Assembly: GCF_016801025.1 (NCBI RefSeq)
Contig: NZ_CP068983.1
Location: 1,488,001 to 1,552,000, forward strand
Direction: 5' to 3'
Length of the DNA: 64,000 nucleotides
Origin: Paradevosia shaoguanensis
GTDB taxonomy: Bacteria; Pseudomonadota; Alphaproteobacteria; Rhizobiales; Devosiaceae
Position 1 is the stretch's first letter; each line of letters opens with the position of its first letter. Below the pieces are notes generated by a model, which did no database searches, was not told where the DNA came from, and worked only from the letters and a program-made list of their open reading frames with translations. Made by a program: the position numbers and the translations under genes. Shown piece by piece: positions 8,264-17,357 of the stretch.

Positions 8264-9229
8264 ATGCGAGCGAGCCGACTGCTTTCGATCATGATGATGC
8301 TGCAATCCCGAGGCCGGCTGAGTGCGGAAACACTCGCCGAGGAGCTCGAGGTTTCGGTGCGCACGATCTATCGCGACATCGACCAGCTGAGCGCGGCGGG
8401 CGTGCCGGTTTATGCGGAAACCGGGCGCAATGGCGGCTTTGCGCTGCTCGATGGCTGGCGCACGCGACTGACCGGTTTGACAGCGCCGGAAGCCAAGGCG
8501 CTGTTCCTTTCGGGGCTGCCCGGGCCGGCGGCGGAGCTGGGGTTATCGGACGACATGGCCGCGGCCGAACTCAAGCTGCTGGCGGCCCTGCCCGCCGACT
8601 GGCAGGACGAGGCGCGGCGAATCAGCGGGCGCTTCCATCTCGACCCCAAAGGCTGGTTCCAGCCGGGGCGCGTGCATGAACACCTCAAATCGGTGGCCGA
8701 TGCGGTCTGGAGCGAGCGCCGCATCCATGTGCGCTACGAGAGCTGGACGGGTGTTTCCGACCGCGTGCTCGAACCGCTGGGCTTGGTGCTCAAGGGCGGC
8801 ATCTGGTACGTGGTGGCGCGGCGCGAGGGCGCCATCCGCACCTACAGGCTCTCAAATATCCTGGCGCTCATCATGACCGAGGAGCGTTTCGAGCGGCCCG
8901 ACGATTTCGACCTGCCCGGGCACTGGGAGCAGGCGACGCTGCAGTTCGAAAAGGACATCTATGTCGATACCGCGCTGGTGCGGGCATCCGAGATCGGCCG
9001 CAAGCGGCTGCTCGATGTCAGCCAGGTGGTGCGCAGCGCCGTCGAGGCCGCGCAGATCGAGCCGGATGCCGAGGGCTGGGCAACGCTCACCATCCCCATC
9101 GAGGAAATCGGCTGGGCGGCGCGGGAGATGACCAAGATCGGCTGCGAGATCGTGGTGCTGGAGCCACCCGAACTGCGCAGCCGGATGGCCGAAATGGCGC
9201 GAAAGCTCTGGGCGCTCTATGCCGGCTGA
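8264..9229 (+). CDS. YafY-type transcriptional regulator (HTH_11 plus WYL domain)
   Basis: A 321-residue DNA-binding regulator. Residues 1-55 form an HTH_11 winged helix (LLSIMMMLQSRGRLSAETLA, then VSVRTIYRDIDQLSAAGVPV), and residues 135-215 form a WYL ligand- or nucleic-acid-sensing domain (GGIWYVVARREGAIRTYRLS). The C-terminal extension ends in LEPPELRSRMAEMARKL, as usual for the group. It is divergent from the three-gene NIPSNAP operon across a perfect inverted repeat, so it probably represses or activates that operon and itself. The effector is unknown. Confidence 0.9.
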   Translation: MRASRLLSIMMMLQSRGRLSAETLAEELEVSVRTIYRDIDQLSAAGVPVYAETGRNGGFALLDGWRTRLTGLTAPEAKALFLSGLPGPAAELGLSDDMAAAELKLLAALPADWQDEARRISGRFHLDPKGWFQPGRVHEHLKSVADAVWSERRIHVRYESWTGVSDRVLEPLGLVLKGGIWYVVARREGAIRTYRLSNILALIMTEERFERPDDFDLPGHWEQATLQFEKDIYVDTALVRASEIGRKRLLDVSQVVRSAVEAAQIEPDAEGWATLTIPIEEIGWAAREMTKIGCEIVVLEPPELRSRMAEMARKLWALYAG

Positions 9230-9999
9230 ACCTCGCGCACGCGGGCGGCGGCGATGGTGGCGCGGACGGCGGATTCGTCGGTCAGCGTGAGCTGGTATTC
9301 GCGCTCGAGCGAGGTGCCGCCCATGCCGACGAAGGGATTGAGGAAGGCCATGCCGGAGGGCACGGTCTTGCCGGCCGAGAAATGCGCCTCGGGCGCGCCG
9401 GTGCGGTCGAGCACGTCGGCGATATTGCCGGCATTGAGCCCGCCACAGACCATGACGACGAGGCGACCATTGGCGAGAGACACGGTGTCCTTGAGGATAT
9501 CGAGGCCATCGAGCGCGGTGCGGCGCTGGCCGGAGGTGAGGACGCGATCGACGCCGGCATGGACGAGGTCCTCGACGGCCTGGCGGTAATCGACGGTCAT
9601 GTCGAAGGCGCGATGGAAGGTGACGGTGAGCGGCTTGGCGGCGCGGACGAGCGCGCGGGTGCGCTCGACATCGACGCGGCCCTCAGCGGTGAGGCAACCG
9701 ATGACGACGCCGGCGACGCCGAGGTCGCGCAGGGCTTCGACATCGCGCAGCATGCTCTGGAATTCCTGCTCGGAATAGAGGAAATCCCCGCCGCGCGGAC
9801 GGACGATGACGTTGAAGGGAATGGTCGAGAGCTTGAGGGCTTCGCGCACCACGCCGATCGAGGGCGTCAGGCCGCCTTCGAGGAGGCTGGCGCAGAGCTC
9901 GACCCGGTCCGCCCCCGCCTTCTGCGCTGCCAGAAGGCCATCGATGCCTTCAACACACACTTCGATCCGGGGGAGTCTGGGCTTGGTCATCTCGCACAC
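9217..9999 (-). CDS. cutC: CutC family TIM-barrel protein (first copy)
   Basis: A 260-residue cytosolic CutC protein. The family was named for copper homeostasis, but its biochemical activity is unsettled. The N-terminal signature IEVCVEGIDGLLAAQKAGADRVELCASL and the barrel segments VRPRGGDF, VTFHRAFDM and VDRVLTSGQ are all present. The listed start is a GTG; an ATG three codons in (9990) is equally possible. It converges on the WYL regulator gene with a 13-base overlap. A second, divergent CutC is encoded at 51.2-51.9 kb. Confidence 0.88.
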   Translation of the reverse strand: MCEMTKPRLPRIEVCVEGIDGLLAAQKAGADRVELCASLLEGGLTPSIGVVREALKLSTIPFNVIVRPRGGDFLYSEQEFQSMLRDVEALRDLGVAGVVIGCLTAEGRVDVERTRALVRAAKPLTVTFHRAFDMTVDYRQAVEDLVHAGVDRVLTSGQRRTALDGLDILKDTVSLANGRLVVMVCGGLNAGNIADVLDRTGAPEAHFSAGKTVPSGMAFLNPFVGMGGTSLEREYQLTLTDESAVRATIAAARVREVQPA

Positions 10000-10172
10000 C
10001 TGGCTTCAGATTGGTCACTCGCATCTTGAATGCTAGCGCCACCCCGCCGCGCGAGGCAGGGGCTTTGGGGCGTGGCAGATATGCACGGAGGGGGCATCCG
10101 TAGTTTCCGGGAGGCCGGCGTTGAGGCCTCGGCAAGACCGGACGGCCGAAACATGGCACCAGGTCAAGCTGG

Positions 10173-10601
10173 GTGCACGACATGATGGCGCGGTGGCGGG
10201 CAGACGTGGAGGGCGTGGCGGCGGTGGAGTTCGCGATCCTGACGCCGGTCTTCCTGCTGATGCTGATGGGGATGCTGGCCTATGGCATCTATTTCGGCGC
10301 TGCTCATTCGGTGCAGCAGATCGCGGCGGATGCGGCGCGCACCTCGATCGCCGGGCTCAATGCCGGAGAGCGCAACAGCCTCGTCAAAGCCTTCATCGAC
10401 AACAATGCGCGGGACTATGTGTTCATCGACGGGCGCAAGGTCAGCTACTGGATTGGCGACAAGCCGAGCGATGCCAGCCAATACATGGTGACGGTACGCT
10501 ACGACGCCTCGGACCTGCCGATCTGGAACCTGGGCATCCCCCTGCCCTCGCCCGGCAAGGTCATCGGCTTCACCTCGGTGATCCGCAAAGGGGGAATCTG
10601 A
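10173..10601 (+). CDS. TadE-like pseudopilin family protein
   Basis: A 142-residue TadE-like protein. It has a short cytoplasmic lead, the TadE signature VAAVEFAILTPVFLLMLMGM as a single N-terminal membrane helix, and an extracytoplasmic domain. TadE proteins are processed minor pseudopilins of Flp/Tad pili. The start is a GTG; an in-frame ATG at 10182 is possible. The stop overlaps the start of the TadG-like gene (TGATG). No other tad gene (tadA, tadB, tadC, rcpA, flp) is in the window, so this pair may have a separate surface role or serve a tad locus elsewhere. Confidence 0.82.
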   Translation: MHDMMARWRADVEGVAAVEFAILTPVFLLMLMGMLAYGIYFGAAHSVQQIAADAARTSIAGLNAGERNSLVKAFIDNNARDYVFIDGRKVSYWIGDKPSDASQYMVTVRYDASDLPIWNLGIPLPSPGKVIGFTSVIRKGGI

Positions 10602-12328
10602 TGCGGCTGCTCGCGGCATTCCTGCGGGACGAGCGGGCCTCGATGGCGGTGATGTTCGCCGGCGCGCTGATCCTTGGCGCCATAGCCTGCGCCTTCGCGA
10701 TCGATGAAGGCTCGCTCTACTACGAGCGGCGCGTGATGCAATCGGGCGCGGACCTGGCGGCGCTGCAGGCAGCGCGCGATCCCTCCAATGCGACAAGCAT
10801 CGCCCGCGGGGCGCTGATCGAGGCGGGATTGATCACGGGGATCGAGACCGGGCTCAACGATCCGCTTTCGCCCAGGAGCATGATGGTCGAGGCCGGGCAA
10901 TATGTGGCCGACGCCAGCCAGCCGGCGGCGCAGCGGTTCAAGCCAGGGCTGACGCCTTACAACGCGGTGCGGGTGCGCTACCGGCAGCGCGGGGGCCTCT
11001 ATTTCGCGCGGCTCTGGAGCGAGCCCCCGATGATGAGCGTGGAGGCTGTGGCGACGACGACGCCGGAGGTGGCGTTTTCGGTAGGCTCGCGCCTGCTCAG
11101 CCTCAAGGACGGCGTGGCCAATGCGCTGCTTAACGGCCTGCTGGGCACCAATATCAATATCGCGGCGGCCTCCTACAATGCGCTGCTCAATGCCAGGGTC
11201 AGTGCCTTCAGCTTTCTCGATGCGCTGGCGAGCGAGCTCAATATCACCGCGGGCACCTATGCCGACGTGCTCAGGGCCAAGGCCGACCACGGCGTCATCG
11301 CCAGGGCGCTGGCGGCGACGCTCAACGGCACCGAGAAGACGGCGATGCAGACGATAGCGGCGGCGGCCGGGCACAACGGCAAGGTCGAGATCGGCAAGCT
11401 CTTCGATCTCGGGCGCTATGCGAACCTGGCGCTGGGCACGGGGGAGACCGGGATTTTCACCAAGGTCTCGGCGCTCGAAATGCTCTCGGTGAGCGCGGCG
11501 CTGAGCGATGGCACGCACCAGGTGGCGCTCAATGCCGGGATCAGCGTACCGGGACTGGTGGGAGCGAATGTGAAGCTCGCCGTAGGTGAGCCGCCGCAAA
11601 GCGGGAGCTGGTACGCGATCGGGCCTGCCGGGACAATCGTGCGGACGGCGCAGGTGCGGCTCAAGGTCAACGTGAAGATGTCGCTCGATATCCTCAACCT
11701 GGGGCTGGTGGCCTCGGTGCTCAGCCTATTGGGCATCCAGCACGTGTTCGACGTCGATGTGCCCATCTATGTGGAAGTGGCCAATGCCGAGGCGCAGGCA
11801 GTGGCGGCGACGTGCCCGGCGGGCAATGCCACGAGCGGCACGGCCACCATCGCGGTGCGGCCGGGCGCGGCGCGGATCGTGCTGGGCGAGGTGAGCGATG
11901 CCGCCATGGCCAATTTCGGGGCGTTCCCCGCCGTGGGCGAAGCCAGGCTCATCAATGTTCTGGGGGTGCTGACCGCGACAGGATCGGCGCATGTGCAGGT
12001 GGCGCAGATGCAGCCCAAGCTCGTGACGTTTTCGTCGGCAGAGATCGCGGCGGGGACGATCAAGTCGGTCTCGACGACGACGATCGCACAATCGCTGATG
12101 ACCTCGCTGCTCTCGACGCTGACGCTCGACGTCAAGGTGCTGGGGCTGCTGGGTGGGCTCCTGAGCAACGTGCTGGCAGCGACCGGGCTCACCAACCTGC
12201 TGTCGCCACTGGGCGCAGCGCTGGATCCGGTGCTGTCGGGGCTGCTCAGCACGCTGGGCGTGAAGGTCGGCGAGGCAGATGTGCGGGTCTATGGCGTGCG
12301 CTGCGCGCCGCCGGTGCTGGTGGGGTGA
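10601..12328 (+). CDS. TadG-like membrane-anchored surface protein
   Basis: A 575-residue protein starting with a TadG-type segment: RASMAVMFAGALILGAIACA as membrane helix, then RRVMQSGADLAALQAA. The long external region lacks an obvious von Willebrand A domain and the MIDAS motif found in some TadG proteins. Its C-terminal third is Gly/Leu/Ala-rich with repeated LLG and LLS patterns (VLGLLGGLLSNVLAATGLTN). Four cysteines are visible, one two residues from RVYGVRC near the end. It is translationally coupled to the TadE-like gene. Function beyond envelope attachment is unknown. Confidence 0.75.
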   Translation: MRLLAAFLRDERASMAVMFAGALILGAIACAFAIDEGSLYYERRVMQSGADLAALQAARDPSNATSIARGALIEAGLITGIETGLNDPLSPRSMMVEAGQYVADASQPAAQRFKPGLTPYNAVRVRYRQRGGLYFARLWSEPPMMSVEAVATTTPEVAFSVGSRLLSLKDGVANALLNGLLGTNINIAAASYNALLNARVSAFSFLDALASELNITAGTYADVLRAKADHGVIARALAATLNGTEKTAMQTIAAAAGHNGKVEIGKLFDLGRYANLALGTGETGIFTKVSALEMLSVSAALSDGTHQVALNAGISVPGLVGANVKLAVGEPPQSGSWYAIGPAGTIVRTAQVRLKVNVKMSLDILNLGLVASVLSLLGIQHVFDVDVPIYVEVANAEAQAVAATCPAGNATSGTATIAVRPGAARIVLGEVSDAAMANFGAFPAVGEARLINVLGVLTATGSAHVQVAQMQPKLVTFSSAEIAAGTIKSVSTTTIAQSLMTSLLSTLTLDVKVLGLLGGLLSNVLAATGLTNLLSPLGAALDPVLSGLLSTLGVKVGEADVRVYGVRCAPPVLVG

Positions 12329-12350
12329 TCAGCAGCCTCCACTCGCATGA

Positions 12351-12377
12351 ACCCCGGCTCTTCGGCCGGGGAAGTGC
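12351..12377. repeat. Palindromic intergenic repeat (CCCCGG family), copy 1
   Basis: CCCCGGC and GCCGGGG form a perfect 7-bp stem around a 6-base loop, followed by AAGTGC. It lies between the convergent TadG-like and cobJ genes. Related elements occur at 37475-37501, 46857-46877 and 53992-54085. There is no T tract, so it is a repeat first and at best a weak bidirectional terminator. Confidence 0.6.
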
Positions 12378-12404
12378 AGAGGGCGCTTGCACCACGGTGC
12401 CCGG

Positions 12405-13787
12405 CTAGTCGTAGGAGCGTGGGGTGAAGACCCAGTCGTGGCCGGTGGCGTGGAGGCGTCGGGTGCGCGAGGAGCCGATGATGAGGGTGGAGCGGGAATC
12501 GACGGCGGCGCTGGTGAGTTCGCCCAGGGTAAGGATGGAGAGCGTTTCGGCGGGGCGGCCGATGTCGCGGCCGACGATGACAGGCGTGCCCGGTTCGCGG
12601 AAACGGCGGAGGATTTCAAGGGCGCGGTCGAGCTGGTGCGGACGGGCCTTGGAGATGGGATTGTAGAGGGCGAGCACGAAATCGGCGCCGGCCGCGGCGG
12701 CAAGGCGCTGCTCGATGATGTCCCAGCTCTTGAGGTTATCCGAGAGCGAAAGGACAGCGAAATCGTGCCCCAAGGGCGCGCCGGCGCGGGCGGCGGTGGC
12801 CATGGCGGCGGAGATACCGGGGAGGATGGAGAGGTCGAGCTGGCGCCAGGCCGGGTTGTCCTCGGCGGCGAGCGCTTCCATGACGGCGGCGGCCATGGCG
12901 AAGATGCCGGGATCGCCCGAGGAGACGAGAACGACGCGGCGGCCGGAAGCGGCGAGATCGAGCGCGGCGCGGGCGCGCTGCAATTCCTGGCGGTTGTCGG
13001 AGGGATGGAGGCGCTGGTCGGGGCGGAAGGGGCCGGCCATGTCGACATAGGTCTGGTAGCCCAAAATGTCGGTGGCGGCGCGCAATTCGGCGGTGACTTC
13101 GGGCGTGCGCGTGGCGGCGTCGCCCGGCCCGAGGCCGATGACGGCGAGACGGCCGGCGACGGGGCGGTAGAGATAGACCAGTTCGTCCGGGCCGGCTTCG
13201 GCGGGCGCGTCGACGATGCGGATGCGCAGGCGCGCCGAGGGATCGACCGTGAGGCCGGAAAATTCGAGCCAGGGGGCATCGCCGTCGATCTGCACCGGGC
13301 GGCCTGAGAGCAGCTCGGAAACGAAGGATTTGGCGGCGGCGGCATTGAGGAGCTGGTAGCCGGGCGGCGGGTTGAGGAGGTTGATGCCGAAGCGCAGTTC
13401 GCCCGTAGTGGTGATGGCCGGGCGGGTGGCGAGGGCCTCCCCGATCGTGCGGGCCAGCGCATTGACGCCGCGCGTGGCGCCCAGCAGCGGCACCACGGCC
13501 GAGCCGTCCTCGGCGATGGCGAGCACGGGCGGCTCGGCGAGCTTGGACTGGAGCAGCGGCGCCAGGGCGCGGATGAGGATGCCGGCGGCGCAGAGGGCGA
13601 TGATCGGGCGATCTTCGCGATAGGCATCGCGCAGGGCATCGCCGAAATTGGCGATGGTGACATCGGCGCCGATGACGCGGGTTTCGAGCCCGAAGATGCG
13701 CGCGCCGGGGAGCGCGGACTGGATGCGCTGGGCGGTTTCAAGGCTGGCGGCGTTGAGCACGAAGATGGCGGGCGTCAGCTGAGCCAT
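12405..13787 (-). CDS. cobJ: CbiG N-terminal domain fused to precorrin-3B C17-methyltransferase
   Basis: A 460-residue fusion. Residues 1-215 match the CbiG N-terminal and middle regions ([19 protein letters not shown]), although the usual GHHGGAN motif reads GATRGVN. Residues 220-460 are CobJ, the SAM-dependent C17 methyltransferase that contracts the corrin ring, with [28 protein letters not shown] and [17 protein letters not shown]. Stand-alone CobJ is about 250 residues. Its start overlaps cobI by 13 bases, last in the cobGHIJ operon. Whether the CbiG part is active is unclear, because CobG already makes the lactone in the aerobic route. Confidence 0.9.
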   Translation of the reverse strand: MAQLTPAIFVLNAASLETAQRIQSALPGARIFGLETRVIGADVTIANFGDALRDAYREDRPIIALCAAGILIRALAPLLQSKLAEPPVLAIAEDGSAVVPLLGATRGVNALARTIGEALATRPAITTTGELRFGINLLNPPPGYQLLNAAAAKSFVSELLSGRPVQIDGDAPWLEFSGLTVDPSARLRIRIVDAPAEAGPDELVYLYRPVAGRLAVIGLGPGDAATRTPEVTAELRAATDILGYQTYVDMAGPFRPDQRLHPSDNRQELQRARAALDLAASGRRVVLVSSGDPGIFAMAAAVMEALAAEDNPAWRQLDLSILPGISAAMATAARAGAPLGHDFAVLSLSDNLKSWDIIEQRLAAAAGADFVLALYNPISKARPHQLDRALEILRRFREPGTPVIVGRDIGRPAETLSILTLGELTSAAVDSRSTLIIGSSRTRRLHATGHDWVFTPRSYD

Positions 13788-14506
13788 TTGCGACCCGGCA
13801 CCAGGATGATCGAGAAATAGGGCGAGGTTTCGGGATCGACCTCGGCCAGCGGCAGCACGCGCTCGGCGGCCATGGTGGCGCGCTCGACATAGAGGGCGCG
13901 GGCTAGGAGGCCGAGTTCGGCAAGGGTCGCGCGGACCTTGGCGAGATTGCCGCCACCCAGCTTCATGATGACGGCGGCATCGGCCTGCGAGAGGCGGGCG
14001 CGCAGATCGTCGGGCGAGAGGGTGCCCGAGAGGACACTCAGGCTCTGGTTGCGATAGACGAGCGGCGTGCCGAGGACGGCGGCGCCGGCAAAGATCGAGC
14101 TGACGCCGGGCACGACTTCGGTGTCGTAGCGGGCGGCCAGCCGATCGTGGATATACATGTAGGAGCCGTAGAACAGCGGATCGCCCTCGCAGATGACGGC
14201 GACGTCGCGGCCGGCATCGAGGTGGCGGGCGATTGCATCGGCGGAGGCGTCGTAGAAGCCGCCGAGGATGGTCTCGTAATCCTGGCCTTCGGGCAGCTTT
14301 TCGCGCGTCACCGGATATTCGAGGCGCAGCAATTGCTGGGCCGGCGCGAGGTGGCTTTCGACGATGGCGAAGGCGTTGCCCTTGCGGCCGCGGGCGGCGA
14401 AGAAGGCGATGACGGGCGCAGCCTTGAGGCGGTTGAGGGCCTTGAGCGTCAGGAGTTCGGGATCGCCCGGGCCGACGCCGAGGCCAAAGAGCTTGCCAGC
14501 CATCAT
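13775..14506 (-). CDS. cobI: Precorrin-2 C20-methyltransferase
   Basis: A 243-residue SAM-dependent tetrapyrrole methylase that converts precorrin-2 to precorrin-3A. Motifs: [19 protein letters not shown] at the N-terminus, [20 protein letters not shown] near residue 100, [13 protein letters not shown], and [10 protein letters not shown]. It begins with two Met codons at 14506 and 14503; the first overlaps the cobH stop (ATGATG), and the end overlaps cobJ. Length and motifs are normal for the family. Confidence 0.95.
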   Translation of the reverse strand: MMAGKLFGLGVGPGDPELLTLKALNRLKAAPVIAFFAARGRKGNAFAIVESHLAPAQQLLRLEYPVTREKLPEGQDYETILGGFYDASADAIARHLDAGRDVAVICEGDPLFYGSYMYIHDRLAARYDTEVVPGVSSIFAGAAVLGTPLVYRNQSLSVLSGTLSPDDLRARLSQADAAVIMKLGGGNLAKVRATLAELGLLARALYVERATMAAERVLPLAEVDPETSPYFSIILVPGRKWLS

Positions 14507-15048
14507 TCGCGCTCTGTGGCCAGGGCGTTGACCGCTGCGGCCGCCATGGCGGTGCCGCCGCGGGTGCCGAGAAGGGTCACGAAGGGGATGGCGGCTTCGT
14601 TTTCGGCGAGAGCCTGCTTGGCGGGCGCGGCTTCATCGAAACCGGCAGGGAAGGCGAGGATCAGCGCGGGGCATGCGCCTGAGGCGCAGATGGTGGCGAT
14701 GGCTGCAGGGTTCGAGCCGATGGCGATGACGGCGCCATCGAGGGTATCGGCCTCGGCCAGGAGCGTGGCGACATTGTCGGCGGGCAGGCGCGAGCGGGTG
14801 ATGCCGCGCTGGACGGTGACGGAATCGCAGAGGATGGGGGCGCCGGCAGCGAGGGCGGCGCGGCCGATGGCGCCGGCCCGGGGCGAGGCGCGCAGGTCGG
14901 CGATGACATCGACCATGCCGCTGGCATGGGCCACGCGCACGGCGAGCTTTTCGAGATCGGCAGGGACGGCCGACAGGTCCGCTTCCTCGCGGATGATCGA
15001 GAAGGAGCGGCGATAGATCTCGGCGCCGTCACGGATGTAGTCGAGCAC
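14503..15048 (-). CDS. cobH: Precorrin-8X methylmutase, shortened copy with catalytic His
   Basis: CobH moves the C11 methyl to C12, giving hydrogenobyrinate. I place the start at a GTG (15048) preceded by GGGGAAAA, giving 181 residues against about 205-210 in the family. The N-terminal half is canonical: [14 protein letters not shown] and the catalytic His in [10 protein letters not shown]. The C-terminal half is not: the IGNTRSAAA segment is missing, and the usual GFVGAAESK reads [10 protein letters not shown] second CobH-like protein at 27984-28598 shows the reverse pattern. It lies between cobG and cobI, overlapping cobI. Confidence 0.85.
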   Translation of the reverse strand: MLDYIRDGAEIYRRSFSIIREEADLSAVPADLEKLAVRVAHASGMVDVIADLRASPRAGAIGRAALAAGAPILCDSVTVQRGITRSRLPADNVATLLAEADTLDGAVIAIGSNPAAIATICASGACPALILAFPAGFDEAAPAKQALAENEAAIPFVTLLGTRGGTAMAAAAVNALATERE

Positions 15049-15064
15049 GTTTTCCCCGAAGAAG

Positions 15065-16297
15065 TCAGGCCTTGGCGAGCTTGCGGGCGATGCCGGCCAC
15101 GGTGAGCGAGGACGCCAGCTTCTCCCCGAAGCGGGAGGCGGCGCCATCCGCCCTTCGATAGAGATCATAGCGCCCGGGCGCAACAGCCACGAGCGTGTGG
15201 GGCGCGGCCTGCGCCGAAGCGCAGGACTTTTCGCAGCCCGAAAGATGCAGCCCGGCACGGATGCCGAAGCCGGCCAGCAGCATGGCATCGCGCTGCGTGT
15301 CGGCCAGCGCCGAGCGGCAGCCGGCGGAGCCGGAGCAGGCCAGCATATCAGACAGGGGATGGTCGGGCGCGATCACGAAGCCCAGGGCTTCGAGGGCGGC
15401 GAGAGTCGCGGCGGGCCGGGCCAGGCCGGGCAGGATCACCGATTGATGCGGCGTCAGGCGAATCGTGCCGTCGCCTTCGCGTTCGGCCAGCGACGCGAGG
15501 CCTTCGAGCATTTCGGGGGTCAGGCGACCGAGAGGAGGACGAGCGCCGATCCAGGAGATCGCGGGCGATTGGGGGTGGATGCCGAAGTGGCTGGTGGATG
15601 CCCGCGCGCCGGGGGCGATTGGGGCGTCGAGGAAGCCGTCGGTCAGTTCGCGGGCACGGCCGCCGAGCTGGCGCATGCGGGGAGCGCCGGTGGCGAGGAA
15701 GCGTTCGATCATGGCGGCGATGGTTGCCGCCACGTTTTCGGCCTGCACCGTTCCGAGGGGGGAATCGAGGAGCGTTCCGCCGAGGCCCAGTGCGAAAGTG
15801 TCGCGGGTGACGGCGGCGAGCCAGATGTCGTTGGGGTGGTGCAGCGGGGCGGTCGCTTCGCCGCCATCGACCAGAATCGAGAATTTGGGCGAGAGGGCGT
15901 GGAAATCGGCGCGCCGGTCGAGGAGGGACAGGAGCGCGCGGGCGATGGGGGCAGTGTCGAGCAGCGCCTGGTCGTCGATGCCGTAGCTGGGGCTGACCAT
16001 GACGTTGCGGACGTCGTCGGCACCAGAGCTCGTCGCGCCGAGGCCGGCATCGAGGAGGCACCGGGCGAGTGCGTCGCCGTCAGTGGCGGCGATGCCGCGC
16101 AGCTGCAGGTTGGCGCGGCTGGTGATTTCGATGATGCCGTTGCCCCATTGGCGGGACGCGGCGGCGAGCGCGCGTGCCTGGGCGGCATCGAGCGTTCCCA
16201 GCGCGACCTTGACCCGGCAGATGCCGCCGTCGCGCGCAGGCGCCAGCCGATAAAGGCCGGGACAGGCGGATTGGCGGATGGGGGACGCCTCGTTCAT
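15065..16297 (-). CDS. cobG: Precorrin-3B synthase
   Basis: CobG is the oxygen-dependent, siroheme-type Fe-S enzyme that makes the gamma-lactone of precorrin-3B, a marker of the aerobic cobalamin route. The 410-residue protein has the ferredoxin-like nitrite/sulfite reductase repeats (ICRVKVALGTLDAAQ and WGNGIIEITSRANLQLRG). Four cysteines in LACSGSAGCRSALADT and HLSGCEKSCASA ligate the cluster and siroheme. It is the first gene of the cobGHIJ operon. The upstream leader holds a GC-rich repeat but nothing that I can match to a known B12 riboswitch. Confidence 0.94.
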   Translation of the reverse strand: MNEASPIRQSACPGLYRLAPARDGGICRVKVALGTLDAAQARALAAASRQWGNGIIEITSRANLQLRGIAATDGDALARCLLDAGLGATSSGADDVRNVMVSPSYGIDDQALLDTAPIARALLSLLDRRADFHALSPKFSILVDGGEATAPLHHPNDIWLAAVTRDTFALGLGGTLLDSPLGTVQAENVAATIAAMIERFLATGAPRMRQLGGRARELTDGFLDAPIAPGARASTSHFGIHPQSPAISWIGARPPLGRLTPEMLEGLASLAEREGDGTIRLTPHQSVILPGLARPAATLAALEALGFVIAPDHPLSDMLACSGSAGCRSALADTQRDAMLLAGFGIRAGLHLSGCEKSCASAQAAPHTLVAVAPGRYDLYRRADGAASRFGEKLASSLTVAGIARKLAKA

Positions 16298-16369
16298 TGC
16301 GGCAATCTAGATGGTTTCGCGGTTGGCTGAAAGCGGATCGCGGGGCGGTGGTGGGAGGTGCGGTTGGGG

Positions 16370-16412
16370 CTTACCCCCACCCCTGCCCCCTCCCCGCAAG
16401 GGGGGAGGGAGA
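16370..16412. repeat. C-rich/G-rich palindromic intergenic element
   Basis: A run of CCCCCTCCCC, GCAA, then GGGGGGAGGG makes a strong near-perfect hairpin with a purine/pyrimidine skew. Elements of this type are scattered in rhizobial and Devosia-like genomes. It lies about 75 bases upstream of cobG, in its likely leader, so it could affect transcription through that region. Confidence 0.5.
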
Positions 16413-16510
16413 CCTGCCGGCTCAATCTTGCCCCTTAAAGAACGGCTGGGTACCGCCCTCATAAGAACACGCGAGGCTTCGTATCGAGGAATTGGCCAAG
16501 GCTCCGCGCC

Positions 16511-16537
16511 AAAAGAAAAAGCCGCCTTGCGGCGGCT
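16511..16537 (-). terminator. Rho-independent terminator of tRNA-Ala
   Basis: On the minus strand, GCCGCC and GGCGGC flank a GCAA tetraloop and are followed by TTTTTCTTTT. It lies 13 bases past the tRNA 3' end and has all parts of an intrinsic terminator. Confidence 0.88.
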
Positions 16538-16549
16538 TCTTGGGAGGGA

Positions 16550-16625
<76 letters not shown>

Positions 16626-16756
16626 TTATTCCCTTGGGATTTCGCTCCGGAAGCGGCGATGCCCTCCCGAAGCGAGGCGCAACCTATTCAAGCTCTCTCC
16701 GATACGCAAGGCCTATTTTGACCTTTTTGTAAAACTCTCGGAAGAGCTTGATTTCG

Positions 16757-17158
16757 TTAGCGTTCGTCCTCGTTACCGACGTCAAAGTCGATATCGTCTT
16801 CGTCTTCATCCTCTTCGAGGAACACGTCTTCCTCGTCGTCGCCAAGGTCTTCCTCAACCTCGACATCCTCGACATCGGGAATGTCCTCGCCGCCTTCAGC
16901 TTCGTCGTCGGCATCTTCGAGCGAAACGATCTCGGGCGCGTTCGCGTCCTCGACTTCATCCTCTTCGACTTCCTCTTCCTCGTCGTCCTCTGCACGAGCA
17001 CGAGCGGGGGCAGGCTTGCCGGGAAGGATCTGTTCGAAATAGGAGCGCGGATAGCTCTTGCCGGTATAGGGCGAGACGATCGGGTCCTTGTTCAGATCGT
17101 AGAACTTCTTGCCGGTCTCGGGATCGGTTCGTTTGGTGCCGCGGTCGGAATTAGCCAA
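16757..17158 (-). CDS. FYDLN-acid family protein (TIGR02300)
   Basis: A 133-residue protein with a short conserved N-terminal domain (RGTKRTDPETGKKFYDLNKD and IVSPYTGKSYPRSYFEQ) and a long, extremely acidic C-terminal tail of mixed Glu/Asp. The positions where zinc-ribbon pairs would lie hold no cysteine. The start is taken as TTG at 17158, preceded by GAGGAAA, because homologues begin at this Ala-Asn-Ser region; the frame extends upstream without an SD. Function is unknown. The gene is divergent from cmk. The tail is encoded by GAG/GAC-rich repeats, which explains open antisense frames here. Confidence 0.85.
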   Translation of the reverse strand: MANSDRGTKRTDPETGKKFYDLNKDPIVSPYTGKSYPRSYFEQILPGKPAPARARAEDDEEEEVEEDEVEDANAPEIVSLEDADDEAEGGEDIPDVEDVEVEEDLGDDEEDVFLEEDEDEDDIDFDVGNEDER

Positions 17159-17357
17159 TCTTGCTTTCCTCACGATGGGATTTGCGGGATTTCGCCCGCC
17201 TTCGAAGGTCCGGTTAGGGGGAAACCTTGAACCTGTCAAACCCAAAATGCGTGGGGAAAGGCAGCGTTCCCGGCCACGCATGGCGGGCCTTGCCTTGGCC
17301 CCTCCAAACCTGCCGTGGTAAGGCGACGGCACGAAACAGCAACATGCCGGAGCTAGC

